A stretch of 64,000 bases of DNA from Sphingomonas sp. (GCA_021732445.1 JAKFUZ010000001.1:62001-126000); one strand, 5' to 3'; positions 15,831 through 25,466 are shown, counted from the stretch's first letter. The notes: generated by a model not told the origin, from the letters alone. Translations and numbers: made by a program.

Positions 15831-16706
15831 ATGAGTGCCCGGATCATTGACGGCAAGGCCTTTGCCGCGGCTCTTCGCGAGCGGATTGCCGTGCAGGGCG
15901 CCGCCTTTGCCGCACGTGCCGGGCGGATGCCCGGGCTGGCGGTGGTGCTGGTCGGTGATGACCCGGCGTCTGCCGTTTACGTCCGCAACAAGGGCAAGGC
16001 GGCACAGGCCGCGGGCATTGCCAGTTTCGAACATGTGTTGCCCGCAGATACCTCGCAGGCGAGCCTGCTCGCGCTGGTCGCAGCGCTCAACGCCGATCCG
16101 CTGGTTGACGGCATCTTGGTGCAACTGCCGCTGCCGGCCCCGCTCGATGAGCAGGCCATTGTCGCCGCGATTGATCCGGCCAAGGATGTTGACGGGCTGA
16201 CGCCGCTATCGACCGGGCGGCTGGCCCTCGGGCGGGCGCATATGGTTCCCTGCACGCCGCTTGGCTGCCTCTTGCTGCTGCGCGACCAGCTTGGCGATTT
16301 GTCGGGGCTGGATGCGGTGGTCATCGGGCGCTCCATGCTGGTCGGCAAGCCGATGGCGCAGTTGCTGCTGGCCGATAACTGCACCGTGACCATCGCGCAT
16401 TCGCGCACGCGCGACCTTTCCAGCGTGGTCAGGCGCGCGGACATTGTGGTGGCGGCCGTCGGCCAGCCGGCGCTGGTCAGGGGCGAATGGATCAAGCCTG
16501 GCGCAACCGTCATCGACATTGGCATCAACCGCGTCGATGGCCGGCTGGTCGGGGACGTCGATTTTGCCGGCGCAGCGAGCGTTGCGGCGGCGATTACGCC
16601 AGTGCCCGGCGGCGTGGGGCCAATGACGATTGCGTGCCTGCTGCGCAACACGCTCGCCGCGGCGCATGCCCGCGCCGGGCTGGAATTTGAACCGGACATG
16701 CTATGA
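15831..16706 (+). CDS. folD: Methylenetetrahydrofolate dehydrogenase/cyclohydrolase
   Basis: FolD interconverts methylene-, methenyl- and 10-formyl-tetrahydrofolate. The 291-residue protein carries the active-site region [21 protein letters not shown] (with the catalytic Tyr and Lys), [27 protein letters not shown], the NADP loop [18 protein letters not shown], and [20 protein letters not shown]. Its stop overlaps the ATG of the MarC gene by 4 bp. Together with fhs at 34982 it gives the cell both usual routes to 10-formyl-THF. Confidence 0.97.
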   Translation: MSARIIDGKAFAAALRERIAVQGAAFAARAGRMPGLAVVLVGDDPASAVYVRNKGKAAQAAGIASFEHVLPADTSQASLLALVAALNADPLVDGILVQLPLPAPLDEQAIVAAIDPAKDVDGLTPLSTGRLALGRAHMVPCTPLGCLLLLRDQLGDLSGLDAVVIGRSMLVGKPMAQLLLADNCTVTIAHSRTRDLSSVVRRADIVVAAVGQPALVRGEWIKPGATVIDIGINRVDGRLVGDVDFAGAASVAAAITPVPGGVGPMTIACLLRNTLAAAHARAGLEFEPDML

Positions 16707-17326
16707 TCGAACTGTTCGTTTCTTCGCTCATCACCTTTTTCGTGGTGATCGACCCGCCGGGCTGTGCGCCGATCTATGCCGGGCTGACGGCTGGCGTACC
16801 GCCGGTGCACGCGCGTGCCATGGCGGTGCGCGCGGTGACGGTGGCCGGGCTTATCCTGCTGATGTTTGCGTTGTTCGGGCAGGACATATTGGGCGCGCTC
16901 GGCATCAGCCTTGACAGTTTTCGGATTGCCGGCGGCATCATGCTGTTCCTCATCGCGCTGGAGATGGTGTTCGAAAAGCGGACGCAGCGGCGCGAGGACC
17001 GGGCGCAGAAGCTGATCGACACGCCCGAGATTGAGGATGTGTCGATTTTCCCGATGGCGATGCCGATGATTGCCGGGCCCGGTTCGATCGCCAGCATCAT
17101 GCTCCTGATGTCGAAAGGCCACGGGATTGAGCGCACGCTGGTGATTCTGGCGGCGCTGGCCGTGATCCTGCTGCTCACGCTGCTCGCGCTGGTGCTGGCG
17201 GGGCCGCTGATGAAGATCCTCGGCGCGCGCATCGAGGCGGTGGTGACGCGGCTGCTCGGCGTGCTGCTCGGCGCGCTTGCGGCGCAATTCGTGATTGATG
17301 GCTTGCGCGCAAGCTTTGCGATCTAG
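16703..17326 (+). CDS. MarC family integral membrane protein
   Basis: The 207-residue protein has six hydrophobic segments and the MarC pattern: [20 protein letters not shown] near the N-terminus (the usual form is PxGxxPxF), [24 protein letters not shown], and the second-half repeat [20 protein letters not shown]. The family is named from the mar locus but is not a proven drug pump. The start overlaps the folD stop (ATGA). Its stop codon shares the palindrome CTAG (17323-17326) with the stop of the convergent glycosyltransferase-like gene. Confidence 0.9.
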   Translation: MIELFVSSLITFFVVIDPPGCAPIYAGLTAGVPPVHARAMAVRAVTVAGLILLMFALFGQDILGALGISLDSFRIAGGIMLFLIALEMVFEKRTQRREDRAQKLIDTPEIEDVSIFPMAMPMIAGPGSIASIMLLMSKGHGIERTLVILAALAVILLLTLLALVLAGPLMKILGARIEAVVTRLLGVLLGALAAQFVIDGLRASFAI

Positions 17327-19110
17327 TTTATGCGCCACAGCCTCAGCGGCGAGCCTTTGGGCAGCGGCAACGGCGTGAGGAAATCGGGCGCCTGGTTATG
17401 CGCTAGCTGATCGTAGAAGCCGCCCGGCGCGCTGGCGCGGTAAAGCGTCGATTCGGCCAGATTGGGGCAAATGAGCAGCAGCGTCGCGCCGTGCCGCCTG
17501 GCAATTGCGCGAAAGTTGGCGGCGCTGCCCTTGAAGGCGTGCTGCACATCGAGAATGGCACCGCCATTGCGGTGATACGGCCCGGCGACCGCGCGGTGAT
17601 GGGTTATCGTGATGAGTCGCGGCCCCAGATCGACAAAGGTGAACACGGTTTGGGCCGGCAACCGGTCAAGCGGCGCGAGGGAGGGAATGGTCGGGCACCG
17701 GGCGCTCGCGCGGCGGACCGCGACTGATTTTGCATCGGGCCGCTCGGCCGGCAACGCTTTTAGCACCAGCCCGGCAAACAACCCCGACACCGCCAGAAAT
17801 GCGGCGACCGTGCCAAACACGCGCACCAGCACCGCGCCGCTGTTCAGGCACCAGGGAAGGATGATCCACGCAAGCGCCACCGCGCCCGGCACCGCGAGCA
17901 GTTGCGCCGCCGCGCCCGCGCGCGCCTGCCACAGCAACATGCCGCCGGCAAACAGGGTGAACAGCAGCACCGCCGCCCAGCCGACGCGCTGTTCTGGCGC
18001 CCGCGTGCGCCACGTCGCCAGCGCAGCGCCAATGATGCCGATAATCGGGAGCACCGCCACCGGCAGTGCGGTGCGCCACGGATGGGTGTAAATCGGCTTG
18101 GCCTCGCGCACATTGGCAAGCCATTCGCGCGCCAGCTCGGGGGAGACCTGCTCGGGCCGGCCCAGGCATTGCGGGAACAGGGAGGCAAAGCCCGCCGCAA
18201 TCACCACGGCCGCCACCGCCGCACCCGCCAGCCGCGCCGTTCGCGCCGCCGGGTTGACGGTCGCCAGCGCCACCAGCAGCGCGCCCGCTGCCACCATCAC
18301 GCTCAGCCATACGGGTGTCAGCGCGTCACAGCGCAGCGCTGCATTGTCGTGCGAGGCAAAGGCCCCATAGCCGATCAGGCTGCCCAGCCCCAGCGACAGC
18401 CCATAAGCCTGTATCCGCGCCGCTTCCGCCCGGTCCCACACCCAGCGCAAGGCCATGATCGCGCCGGCGCCCGCCGCATAGGGCAGCATCTCCAGCCCGA
18501 TGGCGAGCGAAAACGCGCTTGCTGCGCCCACCAGCGCACCGCCGCGCCGGGCTTTCGGGTCGCACAGCCCGGCAAGCGCCACGCTCAGACTGGCGAGCTG
18601 CCAGCCATGATGGTCGATCCGCTCGGGCATGAACATCGTCATCGTGGCGGTGCAGCCCACCGCAAACACAATGCCAAGCGGCCAGGCAAGCGGGCTGACC
18701 AGCCGCCGCAGCGTCGCCGACAGGCCAATCAACGTCAGTGACAGCGGCAGCAGGGGCGCAATCCCGCACGCCAGCCGCTCGGCCATCGCCGTGCCCATAA
18801 AGGGCCGAAACCCCAGGATGAGCGCTGCAATCGGCATGTCGACGATGCGCGACCAGTGGATGTTGAAACCGCCCGGCGGGTCCAGCCGATATTGCCGCAG
18901 ATCATACCAGCCCTGCCCCGCCAGCAGCGCACGCACCTGCATCAGCCGCATATTGTCATCTGTGTCGCCAAGCGACAGCCAGTGGATCGACGGCCAGCGC
19001 TGGACGATGAACCATGTCGCAATCACGGCCCAGGCAACGAGCGTAAGCTGCCCCCAGTTCCTTTCGATCTCGCGGACGAGAAGGCTGGGTTGGGTGGGCG
19101 TATCGTTCAA
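17323..19110 (-). CDS. GT-C type membrane glycosyltransferase (STT3-like)
   Basis: This 595-residue protein has about twelve hydrophobic segments and a soluble C-terminal domain. The first external loop carries an acidic cluster (SLGDTDDNMRLMQVR) followed by GQGWYDLRQYRLDPP and FNIHWSRIVD, and a later loop has PERIDHHGWQ. Both are features of oligosaccharyltransferase-like GT-C enzymes that use lipid-linked sugars. A TTG start with an AGGGA site (19108-19110) is the best choice; the reading frame continues further upstream without a plausible start, antisense to gtrA. It is divergent from the GtrA gene by 60 bp. Related sphingomonad proteins are often left as hypothetical, so the exact acceptor is unknown. 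Confidence 0.65.
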   Translation of the reverse strand: MNDTPTQPSLLVREIERNWGQLTLVAWAVIATWFIVQRWPSIHWLSLGDTDDNMRLMQVRALLAGQGWYDLRQYRLDPPGGFNIHWSRIVDMPIAALILGFRPFMGTAMAERLACGIAPLLPLSLTLIGLSATLRRLVSPLAWPLGIVFAVGCTATMTMFMPERIDHHGWQLASLSVALAGLCDPKARRGGALVGAASAFSLAIGLEMLPYAAGAGAIMALRWVWDRAEAARIQAYGLSLGLGSLIGYGAFASHDNAALRCDALTPVWLSVMVAAGALLVALATVNPAARTARLAGAAVAAVVIAAGFASLFPQCLGRPEQVSPELAREWLANVREAKPIYTHPWRTALPVAVLPIIGIIGAALATWRTRAPEQRVGWAAVLLFTLFAGGMLLWQARAGAAAQLLAVPGAVALAWIILPWCLNSGAVLVRVFGTVAAFLAVSGLFAGLVLKALPAERPDAKSVAVRRASARCPTIPSLAPLDRLPAQTVFTFVDLGPRLITITHHRAVAGPYHRNGGAILDVQHAFKGSAANFRAIARRHGATLLLICPNLAESTLYRASAPGGFYDQLAHNQAPDFLTPLPLPKGSPLRLWRIN

Positions 19111-19170
19111 TTGAGCTTCCCTAGCGTGCCCATGCGCTCTAGTGGCCCTTGCGCAAAGGGCAAGGTGGTG

Positions 19171-19623
19171 ATGGAGGGAACGAGCCAGCGGATGGAAATG
19201 ATTGTCGATCGGCTGAGCGCGGCGGCCGGCGGGCGCGAAATGCTGGGCCAACTCGTTCGGTTTGGTATTGTGGGCGCCGTGTCGACGCTGATCTATGCCG
19301 CCGTCTATGTGCCGCTCACTTATTATGTGTTTCCCGGCGCGCGCGCGGTGCTCGCCGTGCCGTTTGCCTTTGCGGTAGCGGTTGCGTGCGGGTTTCCGCT
19401 GCACAGCCTGTGGAGCTTTCGCGGGCACGGCGTGCGCCGCAGGGGTGCTGCCCAGCCGATGAAATTCGTGACCGTTCAAGGCTTTGGCCTGGCGCTCAAC
19501 GCGTTGTTCACCTGGGTGATTACCGGGCCGCTGCACGGCCACACGCTGTTGCCGCTGATCCCGGTTGTAACGATTACGCCGATTGCGACCTTTGCGCTCA
19601 ACCGCCGCTGGGTGTTCGGCTGA
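19171..19623 (+). CDS. GtrA family polyprenyl-linked sugar flippase
   Basis: This 150-residue protein has four membrane segments and the GtrA pattern: LGQLVRFGIVGAVSTLIYAAVY, then PFAFAVAVACGFPLHSLWSFRG and TITPIATFALNRRWVF. GtrA-type proteins are thought to flip undecaprenyl-linked sugars. The ATG at 19171 has a weak AAGGG site; a second ATG at 19192 is possible. It is followed 1 bp later by a methyltransferase gene and then a convergent GtrB-like glycosyltransferase, making a compact module. Confidence 0.88.
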   Translation: MEGTSQRMEMIVDRLSAAAGGREMLGQLVRFGIVGAVSTLIYAAVYVPLTYYVFPGARAVLAVPFAFAVAVACGFPLHSLWSFRGHGVRRRGAAQPMKFVTVQGFGLALNALFTWVITGPLHGHTLLPLIPVVTITPIATFALNRRWVFG

Positions 19624-19624
19624 G

Positions 19625-20416
19625 ATGGACCGCATCGTCTATGACCGGATGGCGGCGCACGACACGACGCATTGGTGGTATCGTGCCCGCCGCGAGATAT
19701 TGGCCGCGTATCTGACCCGCGAGGCGCATTTGCCACCGGGCGCGCGCATTCTCGAAATCGGCTGCGGCACGGGCCACAATCTGGCGATGCTTCGCGGCTT
19801 TGGCACCGTCGAGGCGATCGAGATAGACCCGCTGGCCCGCGAAATTGCGAGCGAAAGGCTGGGCCGGCCGGTGGGCGCTGCCCCATTGCCGGGGTTGCCC
19901 GGTGTGCCGCGCGGAGCGTTTGACCTGATCGCCGTGCTCGATGTGGTCGAGCATATTGAGGATGATGTGGCAGCGCTTGCGGCGATGCGCGCGTGCCTTG
20001 CGCCCGGCGGCAAATTGCTCATCACCGTGCCGGCGCACCCGTGGATGTGGAGCGCGCATGACGTGGTGAACCACCACTACCGCCGTTACACAAAGGCATC
20101 GCTCGACACGGCAATTCGCGCGGCCGGCCTGCGGCCGGCAAAACGGGGCTATTTCAATTCGCTGCTGTTTCCGCTTGCGGCGGCCGCGCGCGTGGCGGGG
20201 CGGCTTATGGGGCGCGATGATTCCGATGATTCGCCGCCACCGCCTGCGGTCAACGCGCTGTTCGAAGGGATTTTCCGGCTTGAACGCCATCTGGTCGGGC
20301 GGATACCGATGCCGCCCGGTGTGTCGATCATCACGCTGGCCGTGCCGGATGCTCAGGGCGCAGGCGGTGCGGCGTCCGGCTCCGGAACTTCCTCCTCCCG
20401 CGGTTCGGCGCGGTAG
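19625..20416 (+). CDS. Class I SAM-dependent methyltransferase
   Basis: The 263-residue protein has a clear Rossmann-type SAM site (ARILEIGCGTGHNLAMLRGFG, EAIEIDP, FDLIAVLDVVEHIED) and the tail typical of methyltransferases beside polysaccharide genes (HDVVNHHYRRYTKASLDTAI, GYFNSLLFPLAAAARV). It is co-directional with gtrA (1-bp gap) and overlaps the convergent GT2 gene by 64 bp at its 3' end. The Gly/Ser-rich last 25 residues lie in that overlap and are probably unstructured. It likely modifies a sugar or lipid made by the module; the substrate is unknown. Confidence 0.88.
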   Translation: MDRIVYDRMAAHDTTHWWYRARREILAAYLTREAHLPPGARILEIGCGTGHNLAMLRGFGTVEAIEIDPLAREIASERLGRPVGAAPLPGLPGVPRGAFDLIAVLDVVEHIEDDVAALAAMRACLAPGGKLLITVPAHPWMWSAHDVVNHHYRRYTKASLDTAIRAAGLRPAKRGYFNSLLFPLAAAARVAGRLMGRDDSDDSPPPPAVNALFEGIFRLERHLVGRIPMPPGVSIITLAVPDAQGAGGAASGSGTSSSRGSAR

Positions 20417-21372
20417 CCAAGCGTGGCGCGGCCCTGAAGTGGCCCTGCCACATCGGACACAAGATATAGCGGGCGGCGTTTCGATTCGACATAAAGCCGC
20501 CCAAGATATTCACCGATCATGCCCAGCACGAACATCTGCACCGCGCCCAGCAGCACCACCACCAGCATTGTCGAGGTCCAGCCCTGCACGGCGCTGCCCG
20601 TGAAAAAGCCGATCGCGATATAGACCAGCAGCAGGAGCGAGGCGGCCGTCAGCGCCAGGCCAACATGGCTGGCAAAGCGCAGCGGTGCGGTGGAGAAACC
20701 GGTAACGGCATCCAGCGCGAAGCGGATCATCTTGGCAAGCGGATATTTGGTTTCGCCCGCGTGCCGCTCGGCCCGGTCATAAACGAACGGCACCTGCCGG
20801 AACCCCACCCAGGCGACCATGCCGCGAATGAAGCGGGCCTGCTCCGGCAGGCTCAAAAACGCATCGAGCGCCCGCCTGCTCATCAGCCGGAAATCGCCGG
20901 TGTCGAGCGGGATGGGGGTGTCCGTCACGCGGTCGAGCACCCGGTAAAAGGCGGCGGCCGTCAGCTTTTTGAAGAAGGTTTCGCCCTCGCGCTTGCGGCG
21001 CACGGCATAGACCACGTCCGCGCGCTCGGCGGCCATCGTGGCGCGCATGTCTGCCAGCAATTCGGGCGGGTCCTGCAAATCGGCATCGATGATGAGAATT
21101 TGGGCGCCGGCGCACAGATCAAGCCCGGCGGTTAGCGCCAGTTGGTGCCCGTGATTGCGCGACAGGTTGATGGCGACGAGATGTGGGTCGGCGGCGGCCA
21201 GCCGCTGCATCACCGGCCAGCTTGCGTCGCGCGACCCGTCATTCACGAGCAGCAGCTCATAATCTTCGCCCACCGACGCACGGGCAGCCGCCGAAACACG
21301 CGCATGAAGAACTTCGAGGCAATCGGCCTCGTTATAGCAGGGAACGACGATCGAGAGCGCGGGGCGAACCAT
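20353..21372 (-). CDS. GtrB-like family 2 glycosyltransferase
   Basis: This 339-residue protein is a dolichyl-phosphate-mannose-synthase-like enzyme that loads a sugar onto a polyprenyl phosphate. It has the GT-A fold (LSIVVPCYNEADCL, LLVNDGSRD, IIDADLQDPPELL with the metal-binding DAD, LDTGDFRLMSRRAL) and two C-terminal membrane helices (about residues 225-250 and 262-285), then GEYLGRLYVESKRRPLY. The start MVRPALS lies after a GGGG site. Its 3' end overlaps the methyltransferase gene for 64 bp. It should work with GtrA and the GT-C protein. Confidence 0.92.
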   Translation of the reverse strand: MVRPALSIVVPCYNEADCLEVLHARVSAAARASVGEDYELLLVNDGSRDASWPVMQRLAAADPHLVAINLSRNHGHQLALTAGLDLCAGAQILIIDADLQDPPELLADMRATMAAERADVVYAVRRKREGETFFKKLTAAAFYRVLDRVTDTPIPLDTGDFRLMSRRALDAFLSLPEQARFIRGMVAWVGFRQVPFVYDRAERHAGETKYPLAKMIRFALDAVTGFSTAPLRFASHVGLALTAASLLLLVYIAIGFFTGSAVQGWTSTMLVVVLLGAVQMFVLGMIGEYLGRLYVESKRRPLYLVSDVAGPLQGRATLGYRAEPREEEVPEPDAAPPAP

Positions 21373-21423
21373 GACTGACGCCCCTAGATCATCGCCCGCC
21401 GCTGTCAAACCCCTCCGCCTTGC

Positions 21424-23226
21424 TCAGGCCGCCGCCTGGGCCCGGGCGCGCTCGTCGACCAGCCGTTCCAAAATGGTGAGCGGCACCGCGCCGTCACGCA
21501 GCACCTCGTGGAACTGGCGGATGTCGAACTTGTCGCCAAGAATTTCTTGCGCGTTAGTCCGCGCCCGCAGCCAGGCGTTATGCCCAAGCTTGTAGCTGCA
21601 GGCCTGCCCTGCCTGGGTGCAGTAGCGCTCGATTTCGCGCAGCGAGCGGGGCCGGGCGAACCCGACCGTTTCGACAAAATAATCGGTCGCCTGTTCCCGC
21701 GTCCAGCGCTTGGCGTGAATGCCGGTGTCGGCAACGAGGCGGGCGGCGCGAAACAGGAACGACTGGAGATAGCCCGCCCGCTCGATGGCGGTCGGATAAG
21801 CGCCAAGCTCGTCGGCGACCTGCTCGGCATAAAGCGCCCAGCCTTCGGAATAGGCGCTGAAAAACGTCAGCCGGCGCAGCAGCGGTGTCTTGAGCCCCGC
21901 AATGATGCTGAGCTGCAAATGATGGCCCGGCAGACCTTCATGATAGGTGAGCGAGGGCAATGTCCATTTCGGCCAGTCGCCCACGCTTTTCAGGTTGATG
22001 AAGTAAAGCGCGGGCCGCGACCCGTCCAGCGCGGCAAGCCGGTAATAGCCGTTCGAGGCGCCATCCTGGATTTCAACCGGGACCGCGCGAATTTCCAGCG
22101 GCGCGGTCGGTGGGTTGGCAAACGCCGTGGGCAGTCGGGTCGCAATGTCGCGCACGCCCTTGTTGAGCTCGGCGATGAGCGCACTACGGCCGTCTGCCGT
22201 GTCGGGATAAAGCTGCGCCGGGCTTTCGTTGAATGCCTTCAGGCGCGCGCCGATCGAGCCCTGGCTAAGGCCCTGTCCCTTCAATATGGCATCGAGCCTG
22301 CCGGTCAGCTCCGCCACCTGCTCAAGGCCGATCCGGTGCACCTCGTCGGGGGAAAAGCTGGTGGTGGTGGCCGCCTTTAGCGCGTCGGCATAGATTGCCT
22401 CGCCCTGCGGCAGCGCCCAGAGGCCTGCTTCCTTGCGGCGCGGCAGCGCCCTGACCATCGCCATTTGCCGGTCAAGCGCGGGGTAAACGTGGCGCGCGAT
22501 GATCGCGGCGGCCCGCGGGCCCCACTCGCCAGGGATGCTGGCGGCGGCCGTGCGCTTCACCAGCGACGCAACCATGGAGTTCTCCGCCGCCGGCTTGCCG
22601 CGCAGCGCCGCCATTTGCCCCAGGGTCAGGTCAAGCGCGAAATCGGGCGCGACATAGCCGCGCGCGGCATCGTGCTGTTGCACGGCCGTGTCCTGGTCAA
22701 GGGCGGTGGCAAAGGCGTCCAGCCGCGCAAGATAGCTCTCGGCATCGTCTTTCGACTGGATGGTATGCGCAGAATTGAGAAAGTCTGGCGTGTTGAAATA
22801 AACGCCGCCCTGCTGGAAAATGGCATAGGGGCGAATGGTGCCGCTGATCCCGTATTTGCCGGGCCCGGCGACGCGATCTTCCAGTGAATACAGCACAACC
22901 TCGCGGTTGAGCTTGCCCTGTTTTGAGAGTGTTGCCGGGTCAATCGCGGCGATGTCGGCCATCGCCTTTTTGTTGCGGGCAAGCGCACGTGCGCGGCCGG
23001 CCAGCGAATGATCGTCGAGGGTTGATTTGAGCGCGGCGTTTTGCCCCTTGTCCAGCCCGAGCTGCGTTGCCTGTTCGGGCGATTCCTTCAGCCCGTCGGC
23101 AAAAATCCTGTCAAGCAGGGCGTCGAGCGCGATATCGCCGCTGGCCGGCTGGGCGCGCAGCATCGCCGGCGCAAGCGAGACGGCGGCAGCGGCTGTGGTC
23201 GAGGACAAAAAGGTACGGCGATCCAT
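21424..23226 (-). CDS. DUF885 family secreted protein (peptidase-like)
   Basis: The 600-residue protein begins with a twin-arginine-like signal (MDRRTFLSSTTAAAAVSLAP, cleavage near AQPA). The DUF885 domain carries the metallopeptidase-like helix TYHEGLPGHHLQLS (HExxxxH type) with a downstream SAYSEGWALYAEQVADELG containing the third ligand Glu. YCTQAGQACSYKLGH is also family-typical. It is most probably a periplasmic zinc-dependent hydrolase; its substrate is unknown. The AAGGA ribosome site before MDRRTF fixes the start; the reading frame open upstream of it is only arginine-rich spurious sequence. Confidence 0.88.
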   Translation of the reverse strand: MDRRTFLSSTTAAAAVSLAPAMLRAQPASGDIALDALLDRIFADGLKESPEQATQLGLDKGQNAALKSTLDDHSLAGRARALARNKKAMADIAAIDPATLSKQGKLNREVVLYSLEDRVAGPGKYGISGTIRPYAIFQQGGVYFNTPDFLNSAHTIQSKDDAESYLARLDAFATALDQDTAVQQHDAARGYVAPDFALDLTLGQMAALRGKPAAENSMVASLVKRTAAASIPGEWGPRAAAIIARHVYPALDRQMAMVRALPRRKEAGLWALPQGEAIYADALKAATTTSFSPDEVHRIGLEQVAELTGRLDAILKGQGLSQGSIGARLKAFNESPAQLYPDTADGRSALIAELNKGVRDIATRLPTAFANPPTAPLEIRAVPVEIQDGASNGYYRLAALDGSRPALYFINLKSVGDWPKWTLPSLTYHEGLPGHHLQLSIIAGLKTPLLRRLTFFSAYSEGWALYAEQVADELGAYPTAIERAGYLQSFLFRAARLVADTGIHAKRWTREQATDYFVETVGFARPRSLREIERYCTQAGQACSYKLGHNAWLRARTNAQEILGDKFDIRQFHEVLRDGAVPLTILERLVDERARAQAAA

Positions 23227-23375
23227 GGCGGCATCCTTGGGCTGGGGAACAGCAATGCGCCCGACCTTAGCCGGCGCGGGTGCGCAGGCAAGAGGCCACT
23301 GTTGCGCCCGCCCGGTGCCCGCTGCGTCGACGATCGCGCGCCGCGCCGCAGCACCGCGGTGCAAGCGCGATGTCG

Positions 23376-25466
23376 TTACACCCGATTGGCGAGGCTGACC
23401 GCGTCGGCGGCGCGCAGGGCGGCAATGAGGCGCACCAGGTGGTGCGCGTCGCGCACCTCGACGTCGATGGTGTTGGTGTGATAGCCTTGGTCGCGGTTGT
23501 CGAGCCGCAGGTTGATGATGTTTGCCTGTTGCCCGCCGATGATCGACGCGACCACGCCAAGGGCGCCGGGCTCGTTCTTTAGCTGCACGGCGATCCGTGC
23601 AGTGCCGCCCTGGGTTTTGTGGCCCCAGGCAAGGTCCACCCAGTCGGCGTCGTCGCCCTGGGCAAGCTGCTGGCAATCAATCGTATGCACCTCGATGCCG
23701 CGGTCGGGCCGCCGCAACCCAACGATGCGGTCGCCGGGGATGGGGTGGCAGCATTCCGCCAGGTCAAAGGCAAAGCCGGGCGTGAGCCCGGTAATCGAGA
23801 TGGCGCTGGATTGTCTGGGCGGCGCCTCGCGCGCAAGCGCGGCGCCAGAGCCCGGCATCAGCGCTTCCATTACCTCCTGATCGGTCACCTGGCGCCGTGC
23901 AATTGCCACCATCAGCGCGGTCTCGTCCTGCAATTTCAGCCGCCGGGCCGCGCCCGTAGCGGCGTCATCAGCAAGGACGGTCGGCAGGCGCTGGACGATT
24001 TCGTCAAACAAGGTGCGGCCAAGCGACTGGGTTTCCACCCTTTCGGTGTGGCGCAAATGGCGGCGGATAGCGGCGCGCGCTTTGCCGGTGATGGCAAAAT
24101 TCAGCCATGCTTTTTGCGGCACTTGTGCTTTGGAGCGCAGAATCTGCACCTGGTCGCCATTTTCAATGGGCGTGCGCAACGGCACGACCCGCCCGTTGAC
24201 CTTGGCCCCCACCGCCTGGTCGCCCAAGTCGGTATGGACGCCATAGGCAAAGTCAATCGGCGTTGCCCCTTTGGGGAGCTGGATCAGCTCCCCGCGCGGC
24301 GTGAAGGCGAAGATGCGGTCCTGATACATCGCCATGCGGGTGTGTTCGAGCAGCTCTTCGGGACTGTCGGCAGTGTCGAGGATTTCAATAAGGTCGGCGA
24401 TCCAGCTCACCTGCGCGTCGGGCCTTACCTTGTCGTGCTTATAGGCCCAGTGGGCGGCGAGCCCATGTTCGGCCTCTGCGTGCATGTCGGCGGTGCGGAT
24501 CTGGATTTCGACACGCGTATTTTCGGCGTGCATGATGGAGGTGTGGAGCGACCGGTAGCCGTTGCGCTTGGGCGTCGAAACATAATCCTTGAAGCGGCCG
24601 GGCACCATTGGCCAGCGGCGGTGGATGACGCCAAGTGCTGCGTAGCAATCCTCGACATTGGGCACGATGGCGCGAAACGCCATGATGTCGGAAAGCTGCT
24701 CGAAGCTGATGTGGCGCTCCGACATTTTCTTCCAGATCGAATAAGGTTGCTTTTCGCGGCCCCAGATATTGGCCTCGATGCCGTGGCGCGAAAGCAGCAG
24801 CTTTACGCCAGAGCCGATCTTGGCGATACGGTCTCCGCCGCCCTCTTTGAGCTGATCGAGCCGCCGGGTGATCGATTCGGCCGCCTCGGGCTCCAGCTCG
24901 CGAAAGGCCAGGCTCTGCATTTCGCGCATGAACTCGTACATGCCGATACGCTCGGCGAGCGGCGCATAAATGTCCATCGTCTCGCGCGCGATGCGGCGGC
25001 GCTTGTCGGGGTTGGGCACATGGTGGAGCGTGCGCATATTGTGCAGCCGGTCGGCGAGCTTGACGAGCAGCACGCGAATATCGTCTGACATGGCGAGCAG
25101 GAACTTGCGCAGATTTTCGGCCGCGCGTTCATTTTCGGTTTGCGCCTCGATTTTCGACAGCTTGGTGACGCCATCGACCATGCGCGCGACATTGGGCCCA
25201 AATAATTTCAGAATTTCTTCGGGCGTGGCGACGGTGTCTTCAATCGTGTCGTGCAGAATGGCCGTCGCGATCGTCTCATCGTCCATGTGCAGATCGGTCA
25301 GGATTCCGGCCACTTCGATGGGGTGGCTGAAATAGGGGTCGCCGCTCGCCCGTTTCTGGCTGCCATGAGCGTGGAGCGAAAACACATAGGCGCGGTTGAG
25401 CAGCGCCTCATTGGCACCGGGATCGTAGCTTAACACCCGATCGACAAGTTCATATTGCCGCAGCAC
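23376..25466 (-). CDS. Bifunctional (p)ppGpp synthetase/hydrolase (Rsh)
   Basis: This is the single RelA/SpoT homologue that makes and degrades (p)ppGpp in the stringent response. Domain order over 696 residues: HD hydrolase (YFSHPIEVAGIL, ILHDTIEDTVAT), synthetase (FRAIVPNVEDCY, PGRFKDYVSTPKRNGYRSLH), TGS (IFAFTPRGELIQLPKGATPIDFAY), a zinc-finger-like insert (CCHPIPGD) and a C-terminal ACT domain. The RFKD motif in the synthetase loop is the mark of bifunctional rather than RelA-type enzymes. The GTG at 25464-25466 begins the conserved LRQYELVDRV start; a TTG further upstream adds 13 atypical residues. It lies downstream of the CC_3452 gene on the same strand. Confidence 0.95.
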   Translation of the reverse strand: MLRQYELVDRVLSYDPGANEALLNRAYVFSLHAHGSQKRASGDPYFSHPIEVAGILTDLHMDDETIATAILHDTIEDTVATPEEILKLFGPNVARMVDGVTKLSKIEAQTENERAAENLRKFLLAMSDDIRVLLVKLADRLHNMRTLHHVPNPDKRRRIARETMDIYAPLAERIGMYEFMREMQSLAFRELEPEAAESITRRLDQLKEGGGDRIAKIGSGVKLLLSRHGIEANIWGREKQPYSIWKKMSERHISFEQLSDIMAFRAIVPNVEDCYAALGVIHRRWPMVPGRFKDYVSTPKRNGYRSLHTSIMHAENTRVEIQIRTADMHAEAEHGLAAHWAYKHDKVRPDAQVSWIADLIEILDTADSPEELLEHTRMAMYQDRIFAFTPRGELIQLPKGATPIDFAYGVHTDLGDQAVGAKVNGRVVPLRTPIENGDQVQILRSKAQVPQKAWLNFAITGKARAAIRRHLRHTERVETQSLGRTLFDEIVQRLPTVLADDAATGAARRLKLQDETALMVAIARRQVTDQEVMEALMPGSGAALAREAPPRQSSAISITGLTPGFAFDLAECCHPIPGDRIVGLRRPDRGIEVHTIDCQQLAQGDDADWVDLAWGHKTQGGTARIAVQLKNEPGALGVVASIIGGQQANIINLRLDNRDQGYHTNTIDVEVRDAHHLVRLIAALRAADAVSLANRV

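Noticed and set aside
19111..19635. Upstream extension of the GT-C gene (about 175 residues)
   Set aside because: It runs antisense through gtrA, is His/Arg-rich, and a TTG with a ribosome site begins exactly at the first conserved residues.
23227..23676. Upstream extension of the DUF885 protein
   Set aside because: It is Arg-rich spurious sequence overlapping the rsh 3' end; the signal peptide begins at 23226.
23619..25088. A 489-residue open frame antisense to rsh
   Set aside because: It is explained by codon bias of rsh on the other strand; there is no ribosome site or recognisable motif.
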